DNA of 64,000 bases from Lewinellaceae bacterium (GCA_020636075.1 JACJYO010000003.1:744001-808000); one strand, 5' to 3'; shown: positions 1-9,718, counted from the first letter of the stretch. Program-made: numbers and translations. The notes: generated by a model not told the origin, from the sequence alone.

Positions 1-913
1 TAATCGCGCCGTGGCATTTGATGATGAGGGCGTGGCCGGGTTTGAGCTCTTTTACCGAAGTGAAGGGCACGTTGAACACCGTCTGGATGGCAGCGCGTTC
101 GGAGGCGCCCACCACGATCTCCTCGTCTTCGTACCAGTAGGCCGGGCGGATGCCGCTGGGGTCGCGGAGCAGAAAGCCGTCGCCGTGGCCGATGAGGCCG
201 CCGAGCACGTAGCCGCCGTCAAATTTTTTGCAGGCGCGGCGGAGCAGGCGCTGGATGTCGAGGTTTTGAAAGATCAGGTTGTTGATGTCCTGGTTGGAGT
301 AGCCGTCGGGTTTGTACCAGGTGTGCAGGCGTTGGACTTCGTCGTCGAGGAAGTGGCCCATTTTTTCCAGCACGGTCACCGTGTCGCTTTTTTCCTTGGG
401 GTACTGGCCGAGGTCGACGAGTTCCTGAAAGAGTTCATCGACGTTGGTCATGTTGAAGTTGCCGGCGAGCAGAAGGTTTCGGTTGATCCAGTTGTTTTGC
501 CGGTGAAAGGGATGCACTTGCTCGATACTGTTGTCGCCGTGGGTGCCGTAGCGCAGGTGGCCCATGAGCAGTTCGCCGGCATAGGGGGCGTTGGATTTGA
601 GCCAGGCGCTGTCTTGCAGTTGTTCGGGGCTGAGTTCCTTCAGGCGGCCCCACACCATGTCGAACAGGTCGGTGAGGTAGGAGTTTGGGGTGTTGCTGCG
701 TTTGCGGCTGATGTAGCGTTCGCCGGGTTTGGGGTTGAGTTTGATGGTGGCGATACCTGCACCGTCTTGGCCGCGGTTGCGCATTTTTTGCAGGAGCAGC
801 TGGAGTTTTTGGACGCCGTAGAAGGCCGTGCCGTATTTTTTCAGGTAAAAGTCAAGCGGTTTGCGCAAACGCAAAACAGCGATGCCGCATTCGTGCTGGA
901 TCTGGTCACTCAT
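1..913 (-). CDS. purF: Amidophosphoribosyltransferase (PurF), N-terminal part, runs off the window
   Basis: First committed step of purine synthesis: glutamine plus PRPP gives phosphoribosylamine. Read on the minus strand from an ATG at 913, the protein opens MSDQIQHECGIAVLRLRKPL and continues through YLKKYGTAFYGVQKL and MRNRGQDGAGIA. These are hallmarks of the class II glutamine amidotransferase half of the long Bacteroidota PurF form. The presumed nucleophile is Cys9 in HECGI, exposed after removal of a short propeptide, and a later GHLRYGTHGDNS stretch fits the glutaminase fold. About 304 codons are present. The phosphoribosyltransferase half lies beyond position 1. The overlapping plus-strand open frame is a GC-driven shadow. 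The enzyme class is secure; the exact orthologue is very likely. Confidence 0.9.
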   Translation of the reverse strand, partial: MSDQIQHECGIAVLRLRKPLDFYLKKYGTAFYGVQKLQLLLQKMRNRGQDGAGIATIKLNPKPGERYISRKRSNTPNSYLTDLFDMVWGRLKELSPEQLQDSAWLKSNAPYAGELLMGHLRYGTHGDNSIEQVHPFHRQNNWINRNLLLAGNFNMTNVDELFQELVDLGQYPKEKSDTVTVLEKMGHFLDDEVQRLHTWYKPDGYSNQDINNLIFQNLDIQRLLRRACKKFDGGYVLGGLIGHGDGFLLRDPSGIRPAYWYEDEEIVVGASERAAIQTVFNVPFTSVKELKPGHALIIKCHGAI

Positions 914-1033
914 TGTGTGGGAAAAACGATTTGAAGGCCGGTTGGTGCAAAGGTACGATGCTGGTAAACAGCGGGCCAAGGTTTGGGTTGTTTTTTGGTG
1001 GGGGTATTTGGAAAACGTTTGGGAATGGGGAGG

Positions 1034-1070
1034 GTACTCGTCCTACGACTTGACGTCGTAGGACGAGTAC
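1034..1070. terminator. Perfect 16-bp stem hairpin
   Basis: Arms 1034-1049 and 1055-1070 are perfectly complementary around a 5-nt loop (TTGAC). It lies upstream of purF and downstream of the decayed genes. No clear T-tract follows on either strand, so it may be a transcription boundary or a repeated hairpin element rather than a classic intrinsic terminator. Confidence 0.55.
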
Positions 1071-1091
1071 GTCTGCACCAAGGGGGCTAAT

Positions 1092-1124
1092 AGTGACGGC
1101 CTCACTCTGAGTGAGGCCGTCACT
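1092..1124. terminator. Perfect 15-bp stem, 3-nt loop hairpin
   Basis: Arms 1092-1106 and 1110-1124 pair perfectly around CTG. The sequence differs from the hairpin at 1034-1070, but the design (long perfect stem, tiny loop) equals that at 34889-34921. It sits 15 nt past the stop of the decayed Sel1 gene (minus), so it probably ends that transcript. Confidence 0.55.
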
Positions 1125-1138
1125 TATCCCAATGTCAT

Positions 1139-2045
1139 TCAGGCATAATCTACCGCCATTTGCTTCGCCTTGGCCAGGATCTCATCCACTGTTTGTTCCA
1201 GTTCTTCACCCATGCGGAGAAAGTCCGGGTGGTCGAGGGTCTTGAGGATGGCGTAGTAGACGGGTTTGAAGCGGTCTTTTAACTGGGCGGCTTCGCCCTC
1301 AGGACTGGTGAAGAGTTCTAAGAGCCAGGGGCTTGGTTTTTGGCCAGCATTAGGAGGAAGTAGGTGGTGATTTCGTCAGGAGCATTTTCAAAGGTTCTTA
1401 CCTTCTTTATGAATTTAATTGCATAAGCCTGACTTTTCTCTAGTTGATTGTTCCAGGCGTGAACGCAGGCGGTGGTAAAATAAGAAAAGGAATCTTCCTG
1501 CTTTTCGACTTTTAAAAGCCAATCCTGGGCTTTTTGTTTTGTTGGTTTGAAAGGAAAAGGAAATAGATTAACATGTTAATTGCGGTTGCATATCCTGTTT
1601 CCGCAGATTTTTCAATCCATTCTACTGCCTGCTTAAATTCCTGTTTTTCTAGATATGCTTTTCCAAGTTCAAACATTGCCTTAGCATTCTCCATTTCTGA
1701 AGACTTCTTAAGCCAATTAATTGCTTTATCAATATCCCTCTTGTCGCTCAAATAGATCAATCCGATATTATACGCGGCATCTGAATTTTCAGCCGCCACC
1801 CATAGCCAACATTGTTCAGCCTTTTCTATATCGGGGCTTGATAAATGATAAAATAATTGGCCCGAGGATTCGCATAAATTAGAAATGCTTCTTTCTAAAT
1901 CCTTGGGTTCTTTACCTGCCTTAATTAGATTTGACTGTAAATTAACATGTAAAATGCCTGATAGATTTTTAATTGCAGCATCACTCTCTCCCGAATACCA
2001 AAGTTCAAGTGCTTCGTAAATCAGGTCTAAATTCGAAGACATCAA
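1139..2045 (-). pseudogene. Sel1/TPR-repeat protein, broken by two frameshifts
   Basis: The minus-strand reading starts at an ATG at 2045 and encodes helical Sel1-like repeats of the type AMFELGKAYLEKQEFKQAVEW and AAYNIGLIYLSDKRDIDKAI. The frame is lost near 1560, continues in another frame as AQDWLLKVEKQEDSFSYF, stops after KNQAPGS near 1340, and resumes as LLELFTSPEGEAAQLKDRF to a TGA at 1139-1141. Rejoining the three pieces gives a protein of about 300 residues. Such repeats mediate protein-protein contacts. The gene directly follows the decayed ATPase gene (8-nt gap), so the two were probably one operon. Real decay and base-calling errors cannot be separated from the sequence alone. Confidence 0.6.
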
Positions 2046-2053
2046 ATCATTTA

Positions 2054-3433
2054 CTAGTTCAGGGAAGTTTCTGCAAGAAAACTGCGCGTATCACGCAGTA
2101 ATTCATGTTGTTCAATAAAACTAGACTTAGACTTAAGCGCCATCGCCATTGCCTGCGTATACGTAAACGCCGCTTCCGGGTCAAAGCCACCCTTAGCTAA
2201 GGCCTGCCTATGCCCTTCAGCCCGGGTCTTCATCATCACATCGTCACACCATTCTTCAAAAACGCACCAGCCAGCGTACGCGTTTCTCATCGTTGCGACG
2301 GCCGTTGCGCATCAGGTACCAGACGTTGAAAAGCGCTCTTCGACGATGTACAGGTGATTTTTGGTTTTAGTGGGTGTTTTGCGAATGATGCCGTTTTTCC
2401 AGGCTTTGCAGTTGTGCGGAAATGACCTTGCTTTCCAGCCGGGTTTTTTCAGCAATCTCTTTTACACTTAAGCCATCCCAATTCAGGGCAATTACCTGCA
2501 CAATGGCCTGCTGCTGATCGCTGAGGTCATCCATACGGTGTTTATAGAGCGGAGTGACGCGGTCCAATACAATCTCCAGATCTTTGAATGCGCTGCCATC
2601 ATCGTCATCCGCAAAAATTTCAAACAAGAGCACGACTGTGCGGATAACACCGCCAGTGATCCGACGCAAAGCTTCCACGCGGCCAGGGTGTTGCTTTACA
2701 ATATTAGCAACGGCCTCTTTTTGGTAGTGCTTGGAAAGACTTAGCAGTAATTCGCGGGTTTCCTCTTTGTTCAAACCACGTAGTTCAACGGTTTTGAAAA
2801 ACTCATAAAATGGGTGGTCATAGCGGTAAAAGGCCTCAAGTACTACTGACGAAGCAGCTATGATGCGCAGATTGGGTGAAGTCTGCAGGATTTTACGCAA
2901 ACGGTGCGCCTCTTCGTTATTGAGCTTGCGAGCCATATCACCGAAATTGTCCATGAACAGGATCAGCTTTTGCCGCTGCGTTGGAGTTCACTTTCTAAGC
3001 GTGCAAATAAGGCGCGCTCAAATGCATCGTCTTCAGGATGCTGTGCGGAAAGTTCCTGGATTTCGCTTTCTTCAAAGCGAAAGTCCGGGTGTTGCTGCTC
3101 TAACAGCGCCATCACTCGTTCCCAGAGGTTGAAGAGCCGCCGTATTCCATACTCCTCCTCATTGAATACAATCGGAATAAGCCAGCTGTTGAGTGCCGGG
3201 TCGTTTTCGATCTCATAGGCCAGACGCAGGAGCAGGGTTGTTTTGCCCATACCGCGCCGCCCAAGGATGAGGTAGTGTTGCTCAGGCACCTCCATTTTGG
3301 CTTCTTTGATGGCCTTAAACAGGTTTTGAAATGTAGTTTGCCGGACAACAAATCCATCGATTAACTCGGTTTTGGATTGGTTCTGTGGGTTGTATATGGC
3401 TTCAACTCGAATTTTTCTGTTGCAGAAGACATG
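2054..3433 (-). pseudogene. STAND/AAA-type P-loop ATPase, multiply frameshifted
   Basis: Pieces in different minus-strand frames form one ATPase. From an ATG at 3433 (MSSATEK, then a shift) come IDGFVVRQTTFQNLFKAIK, a Walker A in LILGRRGMGKTTLLLRLA (about 3250), and a Walker B spanning the next shift as LILFMDNFGDM (about 2950). A sensor-like RIIAASS follows, then a C-terminal winged-helix stretch WDGLSVKEIAEKTRLESKV. After two more shifts the tail reads ERFFNVWYLMRNGRRND and ends LAETSLN at 2054. At least five breaks are needed, most of them one base missing in a short A, T or G run. The fold suggests a regulatory NTPase of the signalling/conflict type. It is non-functional as sequenced unless the breaks are errors. 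Confidence 0.65.
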
Positions 3434-3463
3434 GTCAGAAATTTTCTCAATTAAAATTTGTGG

Positions 3464-4395
3464 TCAGGCATTTTTCTTCCACCACATTCTCAGGATGGGC
3501 GAGTTAAAACGCATTTGCCCGGCCTGTTCATGGATATAGCCGTCGTATTCAAGTGTTTCCAGTACAAGTTGGGCGTTCTCTTGGGTGAAACTATTGCGGT
3601 CAGCAGAGCCTTCGTCGGCAATTTTTTCCAGGATCGCCTTAGCGGTTTCACATTGATCGGCAGGTAAGGTTTTCGCCAAACGGTCGAGGTAACTGGCGAA
3701 GTAAACATTGTTTCGGTGGTTAGCAGCTTTTCTGAAGTACTACATCCACCATTTTAGTTGAAATATCTGTCGCTTTTTCTGTTTCCATTTCATCGATCAG
3801 CAATTGAATGACCAGTTGGATAAAAAACGGCATTAGCCATTCAATCTTTTCGAGCATGTATTTCAGTACAGCTTCATCTGCCTTAATTGAATATGCTGCG
3901 AATATTTTTTACTCATATCCAAACCCTCGTCGGAGGTCAATGGAGGTATTTCGACAATATTCAAATCATTAATTGTCGGGGCGGGGTCGAGTTTCCGGGC
4001 TACGATGGGCAGGCCAATTGAGCCGGTATAAATGAACCGGATGCCCGACTTTGCCCGTTGGCGCATCCCGCGATTGGCGTGTAAAACTGTGCGGCAGCCT
4101 CATTGCTTTTGGCTTTGGCTATATTTTCAACGGCTACCGGGAACTCGTCAACCATGATGACTATTGTTAAACCATCACTTTCCAGATCGCGAAGCAGTTC
4201 TTCGAAGACTTCGGCATAACCGGACTTCGAAACAGCAGCGTTCATATCGACTTCCAGTATTGATATTTTTACTTTGTTTATCCGTTCCAGAAACTTTTCC
4301 AGCGTCCCTTTAGCCTTTTGCCAAGTTTGGCCAGTTTGCCTTGGGTAGTCATTCGCTCGAGTTCTTCTGCCAATCTAAGGGTAATTTCAGGAGTT
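3464..4395 (-). pseudogene. Second P-loop ATPase, 5'-truncated and frameshifted
   Basis: Recoverable minus-strand pieces, in order, are LRLAEELERMTTQGK, FLERINKVKISILEVDMNA, a Walker B in GLTIVIMVDEFPVAVENI (about 4170), then in another frame SGIRFIYTGSIGLPIVARKL, and after more breaks the end LETLEYDGYIHEQAGQMRF to a stop at 3464. The layout (Walker B, GSIGL sensor, C-terminal ILRMWWKK) matches archaeal-type ATPases with a C-terminal winged helix. The N-terminal part with Walker A is absent. Near 4395 the reading gives way to the 3' end of the neighbouring membrane-protein gene, which looks like a deletion or insertion breakpoint. At least four frame breaks are present. Confidence 0.6.
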
Positions 4396-4693
4396 GATCA
4401 GCTACTTTATTTAGAACGCGAGTTGAAAATGTGGAAAAAAGTAAACAATAACTGCCAAGCAACAAAAACTTCATCGGGTCTTCAATTGCATCTTTAATAA
4501 GATTGCTAGACACTATATGGAGAAAAAGAGGGGTTACTCCAGAGGCAACTATGCCTAAAAACACACAACGCTTTAGACCGTAATTTCCGTAGATGCCCCT
4601 AGGGCGTGTGGGCAAAAAGTGGTTTGCAATTCCTCCAAGAATACCGCAACAAACGATAATCGCAACAATGGTGAGTATAGAAGTTTCAGTCAT
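4349..4693 (-). CDS. Small integral membrane protein (possibly YEATS-associated helix family)
   Basis: 114 residues starting MTETSILTIVAIIVCCGILG. Three or four hydrophobic segments are visible: residues about 5-25, about 45-62 (CVFLGIVASGVTPLFLHIV) and about 74-92 (FLLLGSYCLLFSTF). The pattern GGIANHFLP, then LGIVAS..PLFL..VSSNLI, recalls the small helix-containing membrane proteins found beside YEATS-domain or effector-associated genes in conflict loci. That assignment rests on memory of the family and is uncertain. The gene overlaps the broken 5' end of the decayed ATPase. A nested palindromic region sits directly before the start codon and probably controls it. Confidence 0.55.
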   Translation of the reverse strand: MTETSILTIVAIIVCCGILGGIANHFLPTRPRGIYGNYGLKRCVFLGIVASGVTPLFLHIVSSNLIKDAIEDPMKFLLLGSYCLLFSTFSTRVLNKVADQLLKLPLDWQKNSSE

Positions 4694-4771
4694 TTGACAA
4701 AAAAATTATTGGCAAAGGTATGTTGACAATAATATTCTTGTCAAGTTTTTGGCAATATTTTTTTTGTCAAA
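4693..4771. promoter_or_regulatory. Nested palindromic control region before the small membrane protein gene
   Basis: Outer arms 4693-4716 and 4748-4771 are nearly reverse complements (TTTGACAAAA...GGCAAA facing TTTGGCAAT...TTGTCAAA). Inside them, 4723-4744 is a second dyad, TTGACAA-N8-TTGTCAA. The motif TTGACA/TTGTCAA recurs four times. The symmetry and the position right at the start codon suggest a repressor operator or a leader hairpin. Confidence 0.45.
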
Positions 4772-4904
4772 CTGGTGGTGGGTAGCGCCGGGTACTAAAA
4801 TAAGTATCTATTCAGGGAGGTTTTTGAATGCCTTGGAAGGCCGGGCCGCATTCGTTCAGAACCTGGTTATTCCTTGATTGGGTTATAAAAATCCCGTGTA
4901 TTAC

Positions 4905-4940
4905 AAAAAAAATGGGAGCGCAGCGTGGACACTGCGCTCC
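4905..4940 (-). terminator. Rho-independent terminator of susCD
   Basis: On the minus strand, arms GGAGCGCAG (4932-4940) and CTGCGCTCC (4915-4923) form a 9-bp GC-rich stem with an 8-nt loop, followed by a run of eight T residues. It stands about 65 nt after the susD stop. Confidence 0.85.
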
Positions 4941-5005
4941 TGGGGAGAGTAGGGTGATACAGATGCCGGGATAGAAGTTTTCATTTGCATCCTTACCCCT
5001 AATAG

Positions 5006-6484
5006 TTAATATCCCGGGTTTTGCTCACAAAAATCATTCGTATCTAATTCATTACTCGGTATCGGCCAGATATACCGAGTATCATTTGGCTGAATAGTCG
5101 CTATGTTGCCTTTTCCCGGTATTGGCAGGAGCAGGCGGGTGCAATCGTTTGAGCGGAATCCCTCGCCCATTAATTCGATCCGGCGTTCTTTCAGGATAGC
5201 TGCTATTAATGCATCTGCACTGGCGAAATCCGATAAGGCATAAACCCCTGCCGGATTGGAACGGCCGCGCACGGCATTGAGCAGGTCTACAGCCCGTTGG
5301 CTGAGACCGGCGGTGCGGGCATGGGCTTCCGACAAGTTGAGCAAGACTTCGGCATAACGGATGACCGGAACATAGTCGGTGTGCGGAGTTCCGGTCGGGT
5401 ATTTGATCAGATACGGTTTGTTATTCTCAGGATTATCAAATACAAATTGGCGCCGGTCATCGGTGGCTGCAAATGCAGCATCCATTAAGATACCATTGGG
5501 GTTGAGGGAGTAATCGCCAAGTCCATTTGGCGGTGGGTTGTAATAGCTGGCTGCTGCACGTTGAAGATACAATGGATCTGCGGCCGTGTTGGGTAGCGAA
5601 AATATGTTCTCCAAGGTGGTGTATGGTGATGAAAAGACCCTTAGAATATCATCCTGTAAAGCATTTGGCACACCCTGACCAGTTGCGACAAATGGAGCAG
5701 TGGCGGATACAATAGTGCTGGCTTCTGTAATCAGATCCTGATACCGTCCCATGGTCAGCAGCACTCGTGTTTTCAAGGCAATCGCCGTGTTGCGGTGGGC
5801 TAGGGTGGTGTTACCGTAATCATTGCCGCGATTCAGCGGCAGATTGTCCCGGGCGAAATCAAGGTCCTCTAAAATTTGATCATACACTGCTGCGACGGTG
5901 GTGCGTGACTGATTTTTATTGCTGGACCCTGGCTCAGGCAATAACCGCAGGATCAGGCCCGGCTTGGCGCCATTGCCGTCCGGGTAGGGCCGGGCATATA
6001 AAGTCAGTAAACAATAATAAGTCAGTCCGCGAATGAATTTTGCTTCGGCCTCGTATTGTATGGCCAATTGGTCATTGTGTAGCACGGCTTTATTTTTCTG
6101 GATGCCATCGATAAAAATATTGCAGCCGTTGATGATGGCATACCCTGCCGTCCAGACTTCAGTTACCTCCGGAAAGAAGGCATCGAGCGAATGGTTCCAG
6201 ACTTGCAATCCATTACCGGTTTGCATACCTTCATTGAGGAATTCTTCGCCCCGGATATCGCTGTATACCATGAAACGGCTGCCATACATGGAAGGGGCCT
6301 TCAAGGCATCGTAGAGGCCAAAGCGCAGCTTCTCAATCCGGTCAGGAGTGTCGAAAGCGGTTGCATCGGATATTTGTTCATCGGGGGCTTGATCAAGGAG
6401 TTCGCGCCGGCAAGCAGGTGTTAGCAGCAACGCCAATACGCTGACTATGAACATTTGTTTGCGAAAAAAAAGCATGGTATTCAT
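5006..6484 (-). CDS. SusD/RagB family outer-membrane nutrient-binding lipoprotein
   Basis: 492 residues. The N-terminus has a signal peptide ending in lipobox LLLTPAC (Cys25 the lipidated residue), so it is anchored at the outer membrane. Helical TPR-like SusD features follow: CNIFIDGIQKN near 125, AEAKFIRGLTYYCLLTLYARPYP near 150, and the C-terminal RYAEVLLNLSEAHAR and ILKERRIELMGEGFR blocks conserved in RagB/SusD. It forms the lid over its SusC partner and binds the imported ligand. It lies 18 nt after susC in the same direction and shares its terminator. No glycan-degrading enzyme is nearby, so the ligand could equally be a peptide, as for RagAB of Porphyromonas. The substrate cannot be read from the sequence. 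Confidence 0.92.
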   Translation of the reverse strand: MNTMLFFRKQMFIVSVLALLLTPACRRELLDQAPDEQISDATAFDTPDRIEKLRFGLYDALKAPSMYGSRFMVYSDIRGEEFLNEGMQTGNGLQVWNHSLDAFFPEVTEVWTAGYAIINGCNIFIDGIQKNKAVLHNDQLAIQYEAEAKFIRGLTYYCLLTLYARPYPDGNGAKPGLILRLLPEPGSSNKNQSRTTVAAVYDQILEDLDFARDNLPLNRGNDYGNTTLAHRNTAIALKTRVLLTMGRYQDLITEASTIVSATAPFVATGQGVPNALQDDILRVFSSPYTTLENIFSLPNTAADPLYLQRAAASYYNPPPNGLGDYSLNPNGILMDAAFAATDDRRQFVFDNPENNKPYLIKYPTGTPHTDYVPVIRYAEVLLNLSEAHARTAGLSQRAVDLLNAVRGRSNPAGVYALSDFASADALIAAILKERRIELMGEGFRSNDCTRLLLPIPGKGNIATIQPNDTRYIWPIPSNELDTNDFCEQNPGY

Positions 6485-6502
6485 TGGAAATGGTGTTTTA
6501 CG

Positions 6503-9500
6503 TTAAAGGTTTAGGTTCAGCCCGATGGTATAACTGCGCGCCATAGGGGCAGTATTCCGGTCTACGTTGGGCGCCTGGTTGCTGTTGCCATTGGTCGACA
6601 CTTCGGGGTCAGTCCCGGAATAGCTGGTGAGCAGCCAGGCATTGTTCACGTTGACATAAATTCGAAGACCTGTGATATGGGCACGACTGAGCAAAGCAGC
6701 TGGCAGCTGGTAGCCGAGCATGATATTGCGAAGGCGCAGGAAATCGGCCTTTTCCACGTTTTCCGAGATTGGGAGGGCCGAGCCGTTCGACACATTGTCG
6801 CCATATACGAGCCGGGGGATAGAGCCGCTGGTGTTGCTTTCCGACCAACGATCCAGCACATCTGTGTGGTTGTTCCACCAACGCTGGTCGCGCAGTCCGG
6901 CTTTTGAGCCGTTGTACACGTAGTTGCCGCCAGCAAAGTTGAACTCGAGATTCAGATCGAGATTCCCATATTGAAACACGTTGTTCCAGCCGCCAAACCA
7001 TTTCGGCAACGCCGGGCCATAGACCCGGCCGTCGGTAAGTATGCTGGGGGCTGATGTGGGCAAACCATTCGATACCAGCGTCCATGGCTCATCATCCAGG
7101 TGTTGGTATTGTACCAGAGTACCGTCTGCTTTCACGAATATCCGACGGCCATTTTCTGGATTAACACCCTGGGTCGGAATGGCGAAAATGCTGCCGGCAG
7201 ATTCGCCGACGCGGGTGATATTGGCCAGCTCAAAATCGGCGGTATAGCCAAAAATATCCTCATTACCTGCTGATAGTTCCAAAACCTCATTTCGCATAAA
7301 TGTGAGATTGACAGTACTGCGCCAGGAAAACATTCTTTTTTGCAGGATTACGCCCGAAAGCCCGAATTCGTGCCCGGTATTTTGCATGGAGCCGATGTTG
7401 GCAGCGATAGCATTGTTGGGAATTCCCAAGGAAGGTGGCTGTGGTGCCTGGAGCAACAAACCATCGATCAGGCTTTTGAACCAGGTATATTCGCCTTGGA
7501 GCCGGTCATTGAGCAGGCCAAACTGGAAGCCGATATCCGTTTTTTTGCTGGTTTCCCAACTCAGGTTTGGGTTGCCGGCCTGACTGAAGTAAAATGTAGC
7601 GTTGTCGCCATAAATTCCGGAGCCGAACAAACTCAAAGCGGCATAATCGCCCACGCTGTTGTTACCAACCTCCCCGTAGCTGCCGCGCAGTTTGAAATAA
7701 TTAACCCACTCTCCGACTGCCCCTTCCCAAAAGGCCTCCTCCGATAAAATCCAACCGCCGGAGATGCCCCAAAAAGTACCCGTTCGGTGGCCTGGTGCAA
7801 ATGCCGAGTATTCGTCTTGCCGCAGGTTGGCCGTCAGGAGGTATTTTTGATCAAAGGCATACGAAACGCGGCCAAACCAGGAATACAGAAAGTTGCGGGA
7901 ATCCTGGCCGTAAACGGTGTTTCCCAGATAATTACCGCCAAAAGTGGCGAAAAACGGGTCTGCTGCGCCATACCGATCAGCGCCAAAATAATTGACTTCG
8001 CTGTATTGTTGTTCATTCCCGGCTAATACATTGAAGGCATGACGATTTGCGATATTGAAGTCATAGCCTGCCGTATTTTGCCAGTTCCAGCGCCTGTTTT
8101 TCAACAGGCTTTTATAAATATAGCCAAAATCATCGTTTAGCGGTGAATTGTAGAACTCGTCGTCAGATCCAATATCCATGCGGCTGTATTGCGATTTTAG
8201 CAACAGGCCTTTCCAAGGTTCCAATTCAGCAAATACGGAGGCCTGCAATTGTCTGGCCTGATTAACAAACCGGTCCCGGTCAAGTAGGGCGACGGCATTG
8301 GGGTAAATAAAACTTTGCAGGTTTTTGCCACTACCCAATGGCCAGCCGCCATTATAATCGCCATTTGTTAAATATGGACCCACGTTTGGCGGACTGGTCA
8401 TGGCCAGACGTCCCATGCCATACCAATAAAAGGATTGACCGGGCACAGAGCCGGTACCTGTCGACTGATTTTCTATGTTGCTGTAGGCCATATTTGTGCC
8501 TACCCGGAAGCGCTCGCCAAAGCGGTGGCTAAGGTTGAAACGCCCACCCAACCGTTCAAAATTGTTTTTACGGATAATCCCTTCCTGCTCTGTGTATTCC
8601 AGGGATATGTAATATTTTGTTCGGGCACCACCGCCGGAGAAACTCAGGTTTTGGTTGTGCGAAAAACCGGTTCGGTAAATATGGTCAAACCATCGGGTGT
8701 CGATTAATTGCCCGTTGATGCTATCCAGGAAAAATTGATCGGGAAGGCCGGCATTATGCGCCCCTTCATTTTTGATTTTTACGTATTGCTGCGCATTCAG
8801 CATGTTGGGCAGGCGCGCCGGCTGGCTCCAGCCTACCCAGGCATCGTAGTTGACGCGAGCGCTTCCTTCATGTCCATTTTTGGTGGTAATGAGCACCACG
8901 CCTGAGCTGGCCCGGGAGCCATAAATTGCGGCGGCCGATGCATCTTTCAGGATGTCGATGCTTTCGATGTCGGCCGGGTTCAGGCCGGAGAGTACATTAT
9001 GGGCAGTAAAATTGAAAGCCGGCAGCGGCGAGGAGATATCTCCGGTAAAGCTCGGCATTCCGTCGATGACAATGAGGGGGTAGGAACTCAGCGAGATGGA
9101 ATTGATCCCTCGGATGCGAAATACCGGCGGGTTGTTCAATACGCCATTGGGCAAACTGACGTTCACGCCGGTGGCCCGGCCTTGCAGGAGTTGGTCGAAG
9201 CTCTGCGCCGGGATGTCGGGGAGGTCATCGCCATTTACCGTGGCAATGTTGCCGGTGATGTCGCGTTTTTGCTGGGTGCCGTAGCCTACAACCACTAATT
9301 CCTGCAAGGTGTTCGTGTTTGGTTGTAATACCGGGTTATACTCGCTGGAAGTGCCCAGAGCCAGTTCGATCGTCTGATACCCCGTGTAGGTAAACCGCAA
9401 CACTCCAGCGTCACCGGGCACGGAAATCTGGTAGATGCCGGCTTCGTTAGTGGATGTACCGCCGGCTTGCCCGGGGCTGATGACGGTAACGCCCGCAAGT

Positions 9501-9604
9501 GCTTCGCCGTCGGTGTTGGTAACCTTTCCACTAATGGCGCGTTGCGCCAGGGCAGGTAAAGCGCTGAGCCAGGCCAACGCGAGGAGACAGAGTAATTGTT
9601 TCAT
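6503..9604 (-). CDS. SusC/RagA family TonB-linked outer-membrane transporter
   Basis: 1033 residues. Signal peptide 1-21 ends in ALPALAQ. Residues about 23-100 form the CarboxypepD-regulatory-like domain (GKVTNTDGEALAGVTV). Next comes the conserved LQELVVVGYGTQQKRDITG leader and a plug domain with QLLQGRATGVNV, FRIRGINSI and PLIVIDGMPSF, then DILKDASAAAIYGSRASSG and a long beta-barrel ending SYTIGLNLNL. It imports its ligand with TonB energy together with the SusD lid encoded next. There is no extra signalling domain at the N-terminus, so control comes from the hybrid sensor upstream. The promoter has an operator shared with the caspase-like gene (9747-9786). Confidence 0.95.
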   Translation of the reverse strand: MKQLLCLLALAWLSALPALAQRAISGKVTNTDGEALAGVTVISPGQAGGTSTNEAGIYQISVPGDAGVLRFTYTGYQTIELALGTSSEYNPVLQPNTNTLQELVVVGYGTQQKRDITGNIATVNGDDLPDIPAQSFDQLLQGRATGVNVSLPNGVLNNPPVFRIRGINSISLSSYPLIVIDGMPSFTGDISSPLPAFNFTAHNVLSGLNPADIESIDILKDASAAAIYGSRASSGVVLITTKNGHEGSARVNYDAWVGWSQPARLPNMLNAQQYVKIKNEGAHNAGLPDQFFLDSINGQLIDTRWFDHIYRTGFSHNQNLSFSGGGARTKYYISLEYTEQEGIIRKNNFERLGGRFNLSHRFGERFRVGTNMAYSNIENQSTGTGSVPGQSFYWYGMGRLAMTSPPNVGPYLTNGDYNGGWPLGSGKNLQSFIYPNAVALLDRDRFVNQARQLQASVFAELEPWKGLLLKSQYSRMDIGSDDEFYNSPLNDDFGYIYKSLLKNRRWNWQNTAGYDFNIANRHAFNVLAGNEQQYSEVNYFGADRYGAADPFFATFGGNYLGNTVYGQDSRNFLYSWFGRVSYAFDQKYLLTANLRQDEYSAFAPGHRTGTFWGISGGWILSEEAFWEGAVGEWVNYFKLRGSYGEVGNNSVGDYAALSLFGSGIYGDNATFYFSQAGNPNLSWETSKKTDIGFQFGLLNDRLQGEYTWFKSLIDGLLLQAPQPPSLGIPNNAIAANIGSMQNTGHEFGLSGVILQKRMFSWRSTVNLTFMRNEVLELSAGNEDIFGYTADFELANITRVGESAGSIFAIPTQGVNPENGRRIFVKADGTLVQYQHLDDEPWTLVSNGLPTSAPSILTDGRVYGPALPKWFGGWNNVFQYGNLDLNLEFNFAGGNYVYNGSKAGLRDQRWWNNHTDVLDRWSESNTSGSIPRLVYGDNVSNGSALPISENVEKADFLRLRNIMLGYQLPAALLSRAHITGLRIYVNVNNAWLLTSYSGTDPEVSTNGNSNQAPNVDRNTAPMARSYTIGLNLNL

Positions 9605-9718
9605 ATGGCATTTTTTAATTAAGAAATATTGTTGGGGAATGTAGCCTCATACCGATAGCAAGGGTAACTAACCTTTGTTATACAGCCAGAGTGTATAGCA
9701 CTCATCCTGAATGTGTAT

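Noticed and set aside
11..934. Plus-strand open frame of 307 codons at the left end
   Set aside because: It is antisense to the clear PurF reading on the minus strand, and its translation is low-complexity (V, A, G, F) with no recognisable motif.
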